DNA of 64,000 bases from Terriglobia bacterium. GTDB taxonomy: Bacteria > Acidobacteriota > Terriglobia > Terriglobales > Acidobacteriaceae. This document shows, piece by piece, positions 7,967 to 16,455 of the stretch. Made by a program: the position numbers and the translations under genes. The notes beneath the pieces are model-generated. The model saw only the letters and a list, made by a program, of their open reading frames with translations. It did not search any database and was not told the DNA's origin. The stretch's first letter is position 1. Each line of letters starts with the position of its first letter. The stretch spans positions 1 to 64,000 of the forward strand of contig JAIQEU010000015.1 of the NCBI GenBank assembly GCA_020073665.1, read 5' to 3'.

Positions 7967-9357
7967 TGCTTGGCCAACCCGCTCAGCTTCTGCAGCTCAT
8001 CCTGGCTACCGGCTTCCGAATACACGCGTACCACCGGCTCGGTTCCGGATAAGCGGTAGCAAACCCACGAGTTGTCGTCGAATACCAACTTCAGACCGTC
8101 AGTACGGACCACTTCGCTGACCTTCCGCCCGAAGAACTCGCGCGGTTCCAGCCGCAACTTCTCAGTGAACTTCTCCTTCACCACCGGCGTCAAGCGGAAG
8201 TTCTCCCGTTGGGGGTAGAAGGAACCAACTTCGGCAAATAGCTCTCGCAGTTGCCGGCCCAGGGGCTTGCCCCGCTTTGCCACCATTTCGCAGCACAATA
8301 GCCCGGCCAGCACGCCATCTTTCTCCGGGACGTGGTGCCGGATGGAGAGCCCTGCACTCTCCTCCCCGCCGATGACGATTTTGTCCTGCTTGATCAGTTC
8401 GCCGATGTACTTGAAGCCAACGGGGGTCTCGTGCAGTTCGACGCCGTGCTTCCGGGCCAGGGCGTTGATCAGATTGGTGGTCGCAACCGACTTGGCGACG
8501 CCATTCTTCCAGCCCCGGCTTTCCACCAGGTAGTCGAACAGCAGCGCGATGATGTAGTTGGGCTGAAAGAAAGTGCCGTCTTCATCCACGATGCCGAAGC
8601 GGTCGGCGTCGCCGTCGGTAGCGATGCCGATGTGGGCCTTCATTTTTCGCATCTGCTCGCGCAGGGCTTCCAGCAGGTGATCGTCAGGCTCGGGTGCGTG
8701 CCCGCCAAACAGCACGTCGCGGCAGTCGTGGACGGTGGCGACCTCCACTCCAGCAGCACGCAAAAGCGAATCAGGGTAGCCGCGCGCCGCGCCCCAGAGC
8801 GGATCGTAGACAACCCGCAACCCCGCTTTCTTGATGGCGGCAAAATCCACGATTTCCTGTAGCCGCGTGAGGTACATTTCCCGGGGATCCAGTCGCGCCG
8901 ACGCGGCGCCTGCTTGGGATGGACCGCCCTGGGCGACCGTATCAATGGCGGCAATCTCCGCCTCGATGCGTTTGGTCACCTCGGGCAGGGCGGGTGCACC
9001 ATCAGGGGTGGAGAACTTGATGCCGTTGTACTCCGGAGGGTTGTGCGAGGCGGTGAAGTTGATGGCGCCGTCGGCGCGCTCGCGAATCACCGCGTAGGCG
9101 ATCGCCGGAGTGGGCGCGGCCTCGGCAATTACCAGAGGGCTGACGCCATGGGCGGTTAGAACCTCTGCGGCAATTGCGCAGAAAGTCTCGCCCAGAAAGC
9201 GCGGATCGCGTCCCACAATGACGCGCCCCCCCGAGGCCTTCTGCGAGACAACGTAGCGCGCAATCCCGGTGACCGCACGCCGCACATTGGCAAAGGTGAA
9301 GTCCTCCGCCATGACGGCGCGCCATCCCGAGGTGCCAAACTTGATTTGTGTTGCCAT
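7951..9357 (-). CDS. Phosphoglucomutase/phosphomannomutase family protein
   Basis: A 468-residue alpha-D-phosphohexomutase. It begins IKFGTSGWRAVMAEDF and carries the active-site serine loop FTASHNPPEYNGIK, the metal-binding loop ATDGDADRFG and the sugar-binding loop GGEESAGL, followed by the phosphate-binding C-terminal domain (RLSGTEPVVRVY). All catalytic elements are present, so it should interconvert hexose 1- and 6-phosphates. Whether glucose, mannose or glucosamine phosphate is preferred cannot be told; GGEESAG favours the glucose/mannose groups over GlmM. It is the first gene of a pair with the FtsB-like gene, an unusual partner that may couple precursor supply to division only by shared transcription. 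Confidence 0.93.
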   Translation of the reverse strand: MATQIKFGTSGWRAVMAEDFTFANVRRAVTGIARYVVSQKASGGRVIVGRDPRFLGETFCAIAAEVLTAHGVSPLVIAEAAPTPAIAYAVIRERADGAINFTASHNPPEYNGIKFSTPDGAPALPEVTKRIEAEIAAIDTVAQGGPSQAGAASARLDPREMYLTRLQEIVDFAAIKKAGLRVVYDPLWGAARGYPDSLLRAAGVEVATVHDCRDVLFGGHAPEPDDHLLEALREQMRKMKAHIGIATDGDADRFGIVDEDGTFFQPNYIIALLFDYLVESRGWKNGVAKSVATTNLINALARKHGVELHETPVGFKYIGELIKQDKIVIGGEESAGLSIRHHVPEKDGVLAGLLCCEMVAKRGKPLGRQLRELFAEVGSFYPQRENFRLTPVVKEKFTEKLRLEPREFFGRKVSEVVRTDGLKLVFDDNSWVCYRLSGTEPVVRVYSEAGSQDELQKLSGLAKQWIFE

Positions 9358-9427
9358 CGGCCCCTGCCTGCGAAAGATGCTACCCTTTTTTGCCGGACAA
9401 CTATTCCTTGCCGAAGGCTGATTCTAT

Positions 9428-9745
9428 ATGACGAACAACCGACTCGTCCTGAGCACCGCTGCATCGAAGGAAGAAGCCAGCAAAATCGCCCACGCGCTGG
9501 TAGAGCGCGGCTTGGCCGCGTGCGTGAACATCATTCCACAGGTTGCGTCGGTGTATCGCTGGCAGGGTAAGGTGGAGGAAGGACAGGAACTTCTGCTTCT
9601 GATCAAAACTTCTGCGGACAAATTCGAGGGTGTTTCCAGCGCGATACTCGAACTGCACTCCTACGAGGTGCCGGAGTGTATCTCATTCGCGATTGACAAC
9701 GGCAGCCCGGACTACCTGAAATGGATGGCGGAGTCGTTGGAGTGA
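9428..9745 (+). CDS. cutA: Divalent-cation tolerance protein CutA
   Basis: A 105-residue protein matching the CutA1 family over its whole length: STAASKEEASKIAHALVERGLAACVNIIPQV, SVYRWQGKVEEGQELLLLIKT and LHSYEVPECISFAI, then the C-terminal YLKWM helix. CutA forms very stable trimers with a ferredoxin-like fold and is linked to copper tolerance, though its biochemical role is debated. It is transcribed divergently from the phosphohexomutase gene and stands alone. Confidence 0.96.
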   Translation: MTNNRLVLSTAASKEEASKIAHALVERGLAACVNIIPQVASVYRWQGKVEEGQELLLLIKTSADKFEGVSSAILELHSYEVPECISFAIDNGSPDYLKWMAESLE

Positions 9746-9805
9746 AGTAGAAGCGCGAAGAGAGACTCGCCGCTTCAGGACTCCGCCATGGCTCGGGTTG
9801 CCGCG

Positions 9806-10309
9806 CTACTTTCCTTGGCGGTCGTGGTGAATGTCGCGCCGGTCACGCCTCGCATCACGCTCATCATGGCGAACGTCGCGGCGGTCGGCGTGGACATCGC
9901 GCCGGTCATGGTTGATGTCGCGCTGGTCGCCCCGAACCTCTTGACGGTCGCGGGTAATATCGCGGCGGTCGCCGCGGATGTCCGCACGCTCTTTGCGGGC
10001 GTCTGTGGTGTCACCCGAGCGGATGTCCTGGCGTAAATCCCGCCGATCGCTGTTCAAGTCGCGCTGGTCTTTGCGAGCGTCGCGCACGTCCCGGTTACGG
10101 TCCACACGGTCGCGACTGAGATCGCGCTGGTCGTGCCGGATGTCACGGCGGTCCCCGCGGATGTCACGGCGGTCGCTATGAAGGTCGCGGCGGTCATGCA
10201 TGGCGTCAGGATGGGTCACCGGTGGTTCAGGTGCCGGCGTGGTCTGACCAAACGAAAACAACGATCCGAATACTAGAAGAGCACTAGTCAAGCCGATGGT
10301 GCGTCCCAT
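9806..10309 (-). CDS. Exported Arg/Asp heptad-repeat protein
   Basis: A 167-residue protein with a signal peptide (MGRTIGLTSALLVFGSLFSF, cleavage near GQ) and a short Pro/Thr linker, followed by about 17 tandem degenerate seven-residue units of the form D-R-R-D-(I/L/V)-(R/H/N)-x. The mature region is almost entirely Arg, Asp, His and a few Ile/Val, with opposite charges regularly spaced, so it should form a single long charged helix or coiled coil held by salt bridges. In DNA the repeat shows as a 21-base period. Similar RD-repeat proteins occur in other acidobacterial and proteobacterial genomes but I know no function. It stands alone between cutA and the transsulfuration genes. Confidence 0.8.
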   Translation of the reverse strand: MGRTIGLTSALLVFGSLFSFGQTTPAPEPPVTHPDAMHDRRDLHSDRRDIRGDRRDIRHDQRDLSRDRVDRNRDVRDARKDQRDLNSDRRDLRQDIRSGDTTDARKERADIRGDRRDITRDRQEVRGDQRDINHDRRDVHADRRDVRHDERDARRDRRDIHHDRQGK

Positions 10310-10506
10310 ATCTCACTCCCAGAATCAAGAATCTTCAACCTACACTTATCTTGAACACCGGGGGTGGAGGGAAGTTTCTGGCAACCATCCAGCCACGGGC
10401 GGCATCGCACTGACCTCGGTAATCAGTGCTGGTTACCGGCAGCTGGAAGGCGGCACAGTCCTTATAAATAAGAAGGAAGCAGGGTTTGACTATGGCGACT
10501 GAGTTT

Positions 10507-11661
10507 CTAAATTGCAGCCAACGCCTGGTCTAAGTCAGCCAGTATGTCCTCGACATCTTCGATGCCGACCGAGATGCGCACCATCCCATCGGTGATGCCG
10601 ATGGCTCTCCTGCCCTTCTCGCCAAGTGCAGCGTGGGTCATGGTGGCGGGATGCGAGATCAGGGTTTCGACTCCGCCCAGTGATTCGCCTAGAGAACATA
10701 CCCGCACCTTCTTCAGCATCTTGTTGGCGTTGGAGACAGATCCGGTTTCGAACGTGATCATCGAACCGAATCCGCTCATCTGGCGTTTCGCTAACTCGTG
10801 CTGGGGATGGTCCGGGAGCCCAGGGTAGAACACCTTCTTCACCTTCCTGTGCTTGGCCAAGTAGTCAGCCACGATCCGGCCGCTGCGATCGTGCTGCTGC
10901 ATGCGTACGGCCAGCGTCTTGACGCCGCGCAGCACCAGCCAGCACTCGAACGGGGACAGAATGGCTCCCGCGGCCTTCTGCAAGAAGGCCAACTTCTCGG
11001 CTTGCTCCGGGCGGGTGCAAACCACCACTCCTCCCAAACCGTCGCTGTGGCCGTTCAGAAACTTGGTAGTCGAATGAACCACCATGTCGGCGCCCAGCGC
11101 AATGGGCTGCTGAAAATAGGGTGACATGAAAGTGTTGTCGACCACCAGTTCTACTTTCTTGCGCCGGCAAATCTGGCTGATAGCTTTGATGTCACTTAAT
11201 GACATCAGCGGATTTGTGGGCGTCTCCACATAGACCATGCGGGTATTCTTGCGGATGGCGCGCTCTACATTGCCGGCGTCGGAAGTGTCGACGTAGGTGA
11301 ACTCCATGCCGAAACCTGTCAGCACCTGGTTGAACAGCCGGGGCACGCCGCCGTAGAGGTCGTTTCCGCACACCACGTGGTCGCCTGCCTTGTACATGGT
11401 GGCGATGGCATTGATTGCCGCCATGCCACTGCCAAACACCGGCGCGGCAATCCCGCCTTCGAGTGCAGCCAGGTTCTGTTCCAGGCGGCTGCGCGTGGGA
11501 TTGGAAACGCGGGAATACTCGTAACCTTTATTCTTACCCAGCTCTTCCTGCACATAGGTTGAAGTGGGGTAGATGGGCACCGTAACTGCACCGGTTTGAG
11601 GATCGGGCTCCTGCCCGACGTGAATGGCACGAGTGGCAAAGCCGGGTTGCTGGTTTGGCAT
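10507..11661 (-). CDS. Cystathionine gamma-lyase/gamma-synthase (PLP enzyme)
   Basis: A 384-residue Cys/Met-metabolism PLP enzyme. Landmarks are TRAIHVGQEPDPQTGAVTVP, YEYSRVSNPTRSRLEQNLAALEGG, the PLP-stacking SGMAAINAI, VDNTFMSPY and the Schiff-base Lys in HSTTKFLNGHSD, with the C-terminal SLGGVETLISHPATMTH. The start at 11661 follows CGGAGAAGC. Lyases and synthases of this family cannot be told apart safely by eye; the neighbouring cystathionine beta-synthase-type gene 75 bases upstream on the same strand favours a lyase acting in reverse transsulfuration (cystathionine to cysteine). Confidence 0.92.
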   Translation of the reverse strand: MPNQQPGFATRAIHVGQEPDPQTGAVTVPIYPTSTYVQEELGKNKGYEYSRVSNPTRSRLEQNLAALEGGIAAPVFGSGMAAINAIATMYKAGDHVVCGNDLYGGVPRLFNQVLTGFGMEFTYVDTSDAGNVERAIRKNTRMVYVETPTNPLMSLSDIKAISQICRRKKVELVVDNTFMSPYFQQPIALGADMVVHSTTKFLNGHSDGLGGVVVCTRPEQAEKLAFLQKAAGAILSPFECWLVLRGVKTLAVRMQQHDRSGRIVADYLAKHRKVKKVFYPGLPDHPQHELAKRQMSGFGSMITFETGSVSNANKMLKKVRVCSLGESLGGVETLISHPATMTHAALGEKGRRAIGITDGMVRISVGIEDVEDILADLDQALAAI

Positions 11662-11736
11662 GCTTCTCCGATGATGGCCGGGGACTCCCCGGCACAATTT
11701 TTGTTTCGGTCAGCGAAAATCTGAACGGGAGACGGG

Positions 11737-12690
11737 TTAGATCCCACCCTCGAATATCTTCTTCGACAAATACCGTTCCGCAGAATCCGGAATCATGGTC
11801 ACGACACGCTTCCCCGTCCCCAGGCGCTTGGCCACTTGCATGGAGGCAAACACATTGGCGCCGCCGCTTGAACCAGCCAGCACGCCTTCTCGGGCCGCCA
11901 GCTGTTTCACCATGTCGAATGCCTCGGGGTCCTTCACCATGATCACCTCATCGCAGACCGAGGAATCAAAGTTCTTGGGTATGAAGCTCGACCCAATGCC
12001 CTCCACCTTATGTTGGCCAGGCTGACCGCCGCCGAGCACCGAACCCTGGGTCTCAACCGCGAAGGCCAGCACCTTGGGTAAACGCTGCTTCACATAGCGG
12101 GCAATTCCGGTAAACGTGCCCGCGGTTCCGGCGCCAATGACCACGGCATCAATCTTCCCTTCCATTTGCTCAAAGATTTCGCGGGCGGTGGTCTGGTAGT
12201 GGTAGTCAGGATTGGCGGAGTTCTCGAACTGACCGGCCATGAAGGCGTTGGGGTCGCTCGCTGCCAGTTCGTTGGCGCGGCGAATGGCTCCTTGCATGCC
12301 CTCGGCATCCGGGGTGCGCGTCACCTCGGCGCCGAGGGCGCGCATGATCATAACTTTTTCTTCCGAGAACTTTTCCGGGACAAAAAGCGCCACCTTGTAG
12401 CCCCGGTTGACCCCGATCAGCGCCAGGCCGATGCCGGTATTTCCGGCCGTAGCCTCGATGATGGTGCCACCCGGCCGCAACTTCCCTTCCTGCTCGGCGC
12501 GGGCAATCATGCCGATCGCGGCCCGGTCTTTCACGCTGCCGCCGGGATTGAGGTATTCCAGCTTGGCGTACACGTTGGCCGATCCCGGAGTGGCCAGCCG
12601 CTTCAATTGAAGTAGGGGAGTCCCGCCGACGAGTTGGGTAATGTCGTCGGCGACACGCAGATGAGCCGATTCGATGGTCTTGGGTTGCAC
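11737..12690 (-). CDS. Cystathionine beta-synthase / cysteine synthase family
   Basis: A 317-residue fold-type II PLP enzyme. It has the PLP lysine in NPGGSVKDRAAIGM, the phosphate loop (GTAGTFTG), the substrate loop EATAGNTGIGLALIG and the tail VVTMIPDSAERYLSK. Several stretches (PEKFSEEKVMIMRALGAEV, NPDYHYQTTAREI, VEGIGSSFIP) resemble the catalytic core of cystathionine beta-synthases more than plain CysK; the regulatory CBS pair and heme domain of animal enzymes are absent. With the downstream gamma-lyase-type gene it forms a mccA-mccB-like pair converting homocysteine and serine to cysteine. O-acetylserine activity is also possible. Confidence 0.9.
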   Translation of the reverse strand: MQPKTIESAHLRVADDITQLVGGTPLLQLKRLATPGSANVYAKLEYLNPGGSVKDRAAIGMIARAEQEGKLRPGGTIIEATAGNTGIGLALIGVNRGYKVALFVPEKFSEEKVMIMRALGAEVTRTPDAEGMQGAIRRANELAASDPNAFMAGQFENSANPDYHYQTTAREIFEQMEGKIDAVVIGAGTAGTFTGIARYVKQRLPKVLAFAVETQGSVLGGGQPGQHKVEGIGSSFIPKNFDSSVCDEVIMVKDPEAFDMVKQLAAREGVLAGSSGGANVFASMQVAKRLGTGKRVVTMIPDSAERYLSKKIFEGGI

Positions 12691-12727
12691 CCTACAGGGT
12701 ACGGAAGCTAGGGCGGAAGCGTCAAAC

Positions 12728-12752
12728 CAGCATTCAGCACTCAGTACTCAGC
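12728..12752. repeat. Heptanucleotide tandem repeat (CAGCAYT type)
   Basis: Three and a half copies of a seven-base unit in a row: CAGCATT, CAGCACT, CAGTACT, CAGC. It lies between the cystathionine beta-synthase start and the end of the VWFA gene. Two units of the same kind recur at 18521-18534. Confidence 0.6.
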
Positions 12753-12806
12753 CCGGACACCAACTTCTCAGAGATTGGAACAAGCATTGGCGGGATGAGT
12801 TAAGTC

Positions 12807-13841
12807 TTAGTTCTCGCCGCTCGCCGCCCGCTCCTGGCCTGCATAGTAGCCGCTGCGGGTTCTCACCGTGAGCTTGTTGTAGCCGTGGGCCTTGGCGTCC
12901 ACATGGACGGTGCGGTAGCCGGGGATGTTCTTAGGAGTTGTGGGCTTGTATCCGATGGTGTACTGGTTGCGAATGTCGTGAGCTACGGTGCGGCTGATCT
13001 CGTCCACTTCGTCGAGTGTCTTGGGGAGAAAGGCGATTCCACCGGTCCGCTCGGCCATCTGCTGCAATGCCCGCCGTGCGCGCCGGGCTTTCTCTTCGCC
13101 CAGCAGCCCGATGGCGTACACCGTGGGCCCGTTCTCCTCTTGCAGCCGGCGCACCGCCTGCTCCAGGGACTCGCGGCTGGCATTGTCTTCGCCATCGGTC
13201 ACCACGAACAAGACTTTCTTCTGCAACTTGGCGTTCCGCTTCAGGTGATCCGCTGTAGCTACTACGGCGTCGTATAGGGCCGTGCCGCCCCGCGATTCCA
13301 CTTTTTCCAGGGCCTCGCGCAGCTTGTTGATGTCTCCGGTAAAGTCCTGGTCAAGATAGTACTCGTCGTTGAAGTTGACCACGCAGACCTGGTCCTGGGG
13401 ATTGCTCGAACGCACCAGGTTCACGGCGGCCTTGTTCACCTTGTCGCGCTTCTCGCGCATGGATCCGGAATTGTCGATGACGATGCCCATGGCAACGGGA
13501 ATATCCTCGTGCCGGAAAGAGGTGATGACCTGCGGCTTGCCATCTTCGAAGACGGTGAAGGCGTTCTTGTCCAAGTTGGTTATCAGGCGCTGCTTGTCGT
13601 CAACCACGGTGGCGTGCAGCATGACTTCCTGCACTTCCGCATGGAACACGAACTCACCGCCTTCGGACTGCTCGGCTGGTTTGCCAGGGTTGGGCGGCTG
13701 CGCTTGGGGTTGGGGTTGGGCTGCGGGCACGGCGCTGCCAGGGGGTGGACTGGGTGGAGCAGGATTCTGCGCCCCTGACCTCACGCCAAACAAGAACAGG
13801 CAGAGCAGAAGGATCAAGACCCGACTATTCCGAAGGCGCAT
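12807..13841 (-). CDS. Secreted VWFA-related acidobacterial domain protein (first of three)
   Basis: A protein of about 344 residues with a signal peptide (RVLILLLCLFLFGVRSGA), a Pro/Gln/Ala-rich linker, and a von Willebrand A domain with the metal-site motif VIDNSGSM (DxSxS), the Thr of GGTALYDA and the Asp of VTDGEDN, so the MIDAS is complete. The C-terminal end RNQYTIGYKPT...RSGYYAG is the hallmark of the VWFA-related Acidobacterial family. It presumably binds protein or polysaccharide partners in the periplasm or outside; no enzymatic site is seen. The start at 13841 gives the cleanest signal peptide and overlaps the previous gene by 17 bases; ATG 13859 is possible. Co-transcribed with the VWFA gene upstream. 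Confidence 0.9.
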   Translation of the reverse strand: MRLRNSRVLILLLCLFLFGVRSGAQNPAPPSPPPGSAVPAAQPQPQAQPPNPGKPAEQSEGGEFVFHAEVQEVMLHATVVDDKQRLITNLDKNAFTVFEDGKPQVITSFRHEDIPVAMGIVIDNSGSMREKRDKVNKAAVNLVRSSNPQDQVCVVNFNDEYYLDQDFTGDINKLREALEKVESRGGTALYDAVVATADHLKRNAKLQKKVLFVVTDGEDNASRESLEQAVRRLQEENGPTVYAIGLLGEEKARRARRALQQMAERTGGIAFLPKTLDEVDEISRTVAHDIRNQYTIGYKPTTPKNIPGYRTVHVDAKAHGYNKLTVRTRSGYYAGQERAASGEN

Positions 13842-14853
13842 AGTATCCCGTCTTGGCATACACCTTGAGCGGCGGCAGTCCTTTGGGCGGAATCAGCTTC
13901 ACTTTTATCTTACGCCATTTGCCGTCGTGTACTGGATTCTTTGGACGGTATCCGAGTACATATTGGTTGCGCAGCTCGACCCCTATTTTTGCAGCTACGT
14001 CGGCCAAGTCATTGGGATTGTCAATGGTAAAGGCACGCCCGCCGGTCAATTCCGAAATCTCGCCCAGCAGGGCGGGGCCCAGACGCTCTTCCTCGGTGGG
14101 CATGTATTGATCGTAGATACCGATGGCATAGATCAGCACATCGGCTTCTTTGACCATTGATTTGATCTCGCCTTCAGTGTAGCGGCTGTGGTTATCGCCG
14201 CCGTCGGAAATCACCAGGATCGCCCGCTTAGGATATTTTGCCTGGCGCATCTTGCTCACGCCGAGATAAATCGCGTCCAGCAGGGCGGTGCGGCCTTTGG
14301 GTATGGTGTAGACGAGTTTGCCCTGGATGTCTTCAACGGATTGAGTGAAGTCGGAGATTTCCTCGGGCTTGTCGGCAAACGTGATCATGAAGAACTCGTC
14401 CTGCGGGTTGGCGGTCTTGAAAAATTCAATCACCGCTTCGCGGGCGCGTTCGATCTTGCTGCTCATACTGCCGCTCATATCGAAGATCACCCCCAGCGAA
14501 ACCGGCGCGTCCTCGCTGGAAAAGTGTTTGATCTCCTGCTGGTCCTTGCCCTCGAAAAGGGCGAAGTTGTCCTTGTCCAGCCCCGTCACCAGGCGGTTCA
14601 AGGGGTCGGTGATGGTCACCGGAACCAGCACCAGGTCCACATCCACCAGCAGCGGCTTGGTGTGGGTGCGCAGCGAAGGATCGATGAGGTCAGCTTCTTT
14701 TGCTTTTGGGTCGACAGGCTGGACCCTGGGTTTGACGTGCACATCATCCACTTGGCTTTGCGCCCACGCTAGTGATGAAACACCACACGTAACCGCCATG
14801 ATCACAGCAAGAAGAATTTGGATGGCGAAAGCCTGCTCTCGGGCTTGCAGCAT
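13825..14853 (-). CDS. Secreted VWFA-related acidobacterial domain protein (second of three)
   Basis: A protein of 342 residues with an N-terminal membrane/signal segment (IQILLAVIMAVTCGVSSLAWA), a prodomain-like stretch (VDVDLVLVPVTITDPLNRLV, DNFALFEG) and a VWA domain with VIFDMSGSM, GRTALLDA and ISDGGDN, an intact metal site. It ends RNQYVLGYRPKN...KTGYYAPSE. The start at 14853 follows AGAAGG; the frame is open upstream to 14943 without a better site. Its sequence is strikingly close to the third copy at 20621, whereas the partner at 12807 is more diverged. The two neighbouring genes overlap, so they should be made together. Confidence 0.9.
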   Translation of the reverse strand: MLQAREQAFAIQILLAVIMAVTCGVSSLAWAQSQVDDVHVKPRVQPVDPKAKEADLIDPSLRTHTKPLLVDVDLVLVPVTITDPLNRLVTGLDKDNFALFEGKDQQEIKHFSSEDAPVSLGVIFDMSGSMSSKIERAREAVIEFFKTANPQDEFFMITFADKPEEISDFTQSVEDIQGKLVYTIPKGRTALLDAIYLGVSKMRQAKYPKRAILVISDGGDNHSRYTEGEIKSMVKEADVLIYAIGIYDQYMPTEEERLGPALLGEISELTGGRAFTIDNPNDLADVAAKIGVELRNQYVLGYRPKNPVHDGKWRKIKVKLIPPKGLPPLKVYAKTGYYAPSE

Positions 14854-15071
14854 AAGCCTTCTCTGGGGCCGGGATTGAGCTACGTACAGGTTCCGGGCTA
14901 GGGTCAGGGGGCGAGATGACCCGCGCCCATATTGGCGGGCCATAAATTACCTCATTGAGGCTGATAGTACCATAGCCCGCGAGTGCCGTCTGGAGGTTTT
15001 TCGTCCCCAGCGGATTGCTCGTGCGCAAGGGTTTTCTTTATTCAAGTTCACTGCCCGCACCCTAGGGGTCT

Positions 15072-15080
15072 TGCTACAAT
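15072..15080 (+). promoter_or_regulatory. Extended -10 promoter of the DUF1015 gene
   Basis: TGCTACAAT is an extended -10 element (TGn plus TACAAT). It overlaps the in-frame ATG at 15079, so that codon cannot lie on the transcript; transcription would start near 15087, about ten bases before the ATG at 15097. No convincing -35 is seen, which extended -10 promoters do not need. Confidence 0.5.
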
Positions 15081-15096
15081 GCCAGCTTCGCCCGAC

Positions 15097-16455
15097 ATGG
15101 CCTACATTTCGCCATTCCGCGCCCTTCGCTACGACCCAGCCCGCGTAGCCTTGCCGGATGTCGTCACCCAGCCTTACGACAAGATCACCCCCGAGATGCA
15201 GGACCGTTACTACGCCGCCAGCCCCCACAACCTGGTGCGCATTATCCTGGGCAAGCGCGAACCTACTGACCATGAAGGGGAAAACACCTACACCCGGGCC
15301 GCAGCGAGCTTTAGGGACTGGCGGCGGCAAGGCATCTTCCTGCAGGACGGCCAACCCTCCCTATATGTCTACCACCAGCGCTTTGCCGTTCCGGGGGGAA
15401 AGGGCGAACTGGAGCGCCGGGGCTTCATTGCGCTGGGCCGGATCGAGGACTACTCGACCGGCGTCGTCTTCCGCCACGAGCAAACCCTGGCCAAACCCAA
15501 GGCCGACCGACTCGACCTACTCCGCTCCACCCGGGCCCACTTTGGACAGTTGTTCATGCTGTACAGCGACCCCGCACGTGAGATTGAGGGGCTGCTCGTG
15601 CCCGGGGGCGATCCCGCGATCGAAGTTCGTGATGAGTACGGTGTTTCGCACCGCATATGGAAGGTCGCAGACCCGACCCTGATCGAGCTGGTGCGTGGCA
15701 AGATGCGCGACAAGAAACTCATCATTGCCGATGGCCACCATCGTTATGAGACCGCGATCACCTACCGCAACGAGCGGCAGAGCGAGTTGGCTGCAACCGC
15801 GCCGAGCGGAGTTCCCCGGCCGCGCTCCTCCCAGGAGGTCTTGGTGCGTGGCGGCGATGCGGAAGGCGTTCCTTTCCAACTGGTTATGATGACCTTCGTC
15901 AACATGGACAGCCCGGGACTGGTGATCCTGCCCACGCACCGAGTGGTGCATGGGCTGCCATCGTTTTCTTCAGGGACGCTGCAGTCGGGGGCACGCCGCT
16001 ATTTCGGGGTGGAAGAAGTCGATCCCTCGATTGACGCGTACCGGGCCAACGTTATCCTGCGAGAGGCTGGTCATGCAGGGATGGCGCTGCTGGCGGTGAC
16101 CGGCGATCGCGCCCTTCTCCTCGACCGCCCCAAAGCCGGTCCGGAGATGTTTGCCGGACTGTCTCTGCGCCAACAGTCGCTCGACGTGCTGCAATTGCAC
16201 AAATGCGTCCTGGAAGGCGTGCTGGAAATTTCTGAAGAAGCCATCCGCAACCAGCAGAACGTCAGTTACATTCGCGACACGGGCGAAGCCCTGGCCCGAG
16301 TGCGTAGCGGCCAGGCCAATGTTGCGTTCCTGATGAATCCGGTTCGCATCGAGCAGGTGCGGGACATCGCGTTTGCCGGTGAAGTGCTGCCGCAAAAATC
16401 CACCGACTTCTATCCCAAGCTGCTGAGCGGTCTAACCATCTATGCGCTGGAGTAA
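15097..16455 (+). CDS. DUF1015 family protein
   Basis: A 452-residue protein of the DUF1015 family. It begins MAYISPFRALRYDPARVALPDVVTQPYDKI, the family's N-terminal signature (PFrAlR, PYD.i), and carries IADGHHRYETA in the middle and a C-terminal half with KSTDFYPKLLSGL. Members are widespread and often lie near serine or cell-wall genes; the activity of this branch is not established and the conserved DGHHR motif suggests a catalytic site. The frame is open from 14983; 15097 is chosen because the protein then starts at the family's usual N-terminus and because the promoter box overlaps the earlier ATG. Its end overlaps the downstream amidase gene by 14 bases. Confidence 0.88.
   Translation: MAYISPFRALRYDPARVALPDVVTQPYDKITPEMQDRYYAASPHNLVRIILGKREPTDHEGENTYTRAAASFRDWRRQGIFLQDGQPSLYVYHQRFAVPGGKGELERRGFIALGRIEDYSTGVVFRHEQTLAKPKADRLDLLRSTRAHFGQLFMLYSDPAREIEGLLVPGGDPAIEVRDEYGVSHRIWKVADPTLIELVRGKMRDKKLIIADGHHRYETAITYRNERQSELAATAPSGVPRPRSSQEVLVRGGDAEGVPFQLVMMTFVNMDSPGLVILPTHRVVHGLPSFSSGTLQSGARRYFGVEEVDPSIDAYRANVILREAGHAGMALLAVTGDRALLLDRPKAGPEMFAGLSLRQQSLDVLQLHKCVLEGVLEISEEAIRNQQNVSYIRDTGEALARVRSGQANVAFLMNPVRIEQVRDIAFAGEVLPQKSTDFYPKLLSGLTIYALE

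Noticed and set aside
9788-10036. Hydrophobic Ala/Val-rich frame opposite the Arg/Asp repeat gene
   Set aside because: The repeat codons read backwards give Ala/Val/Ile automatically; only the reverse-strand frame has a signal peptide and a regular protein repeat.
10296-10502. 68-codon forward frame upstream of the repeat gene
   Set aside because: Composition and start do not look coding; it covers the promoter region of the divergent gene.
14983-15096. Longer N-terminus of the DUF1015 protein
   Set aside because: The extra residues do not match the family and overlap the promoter.
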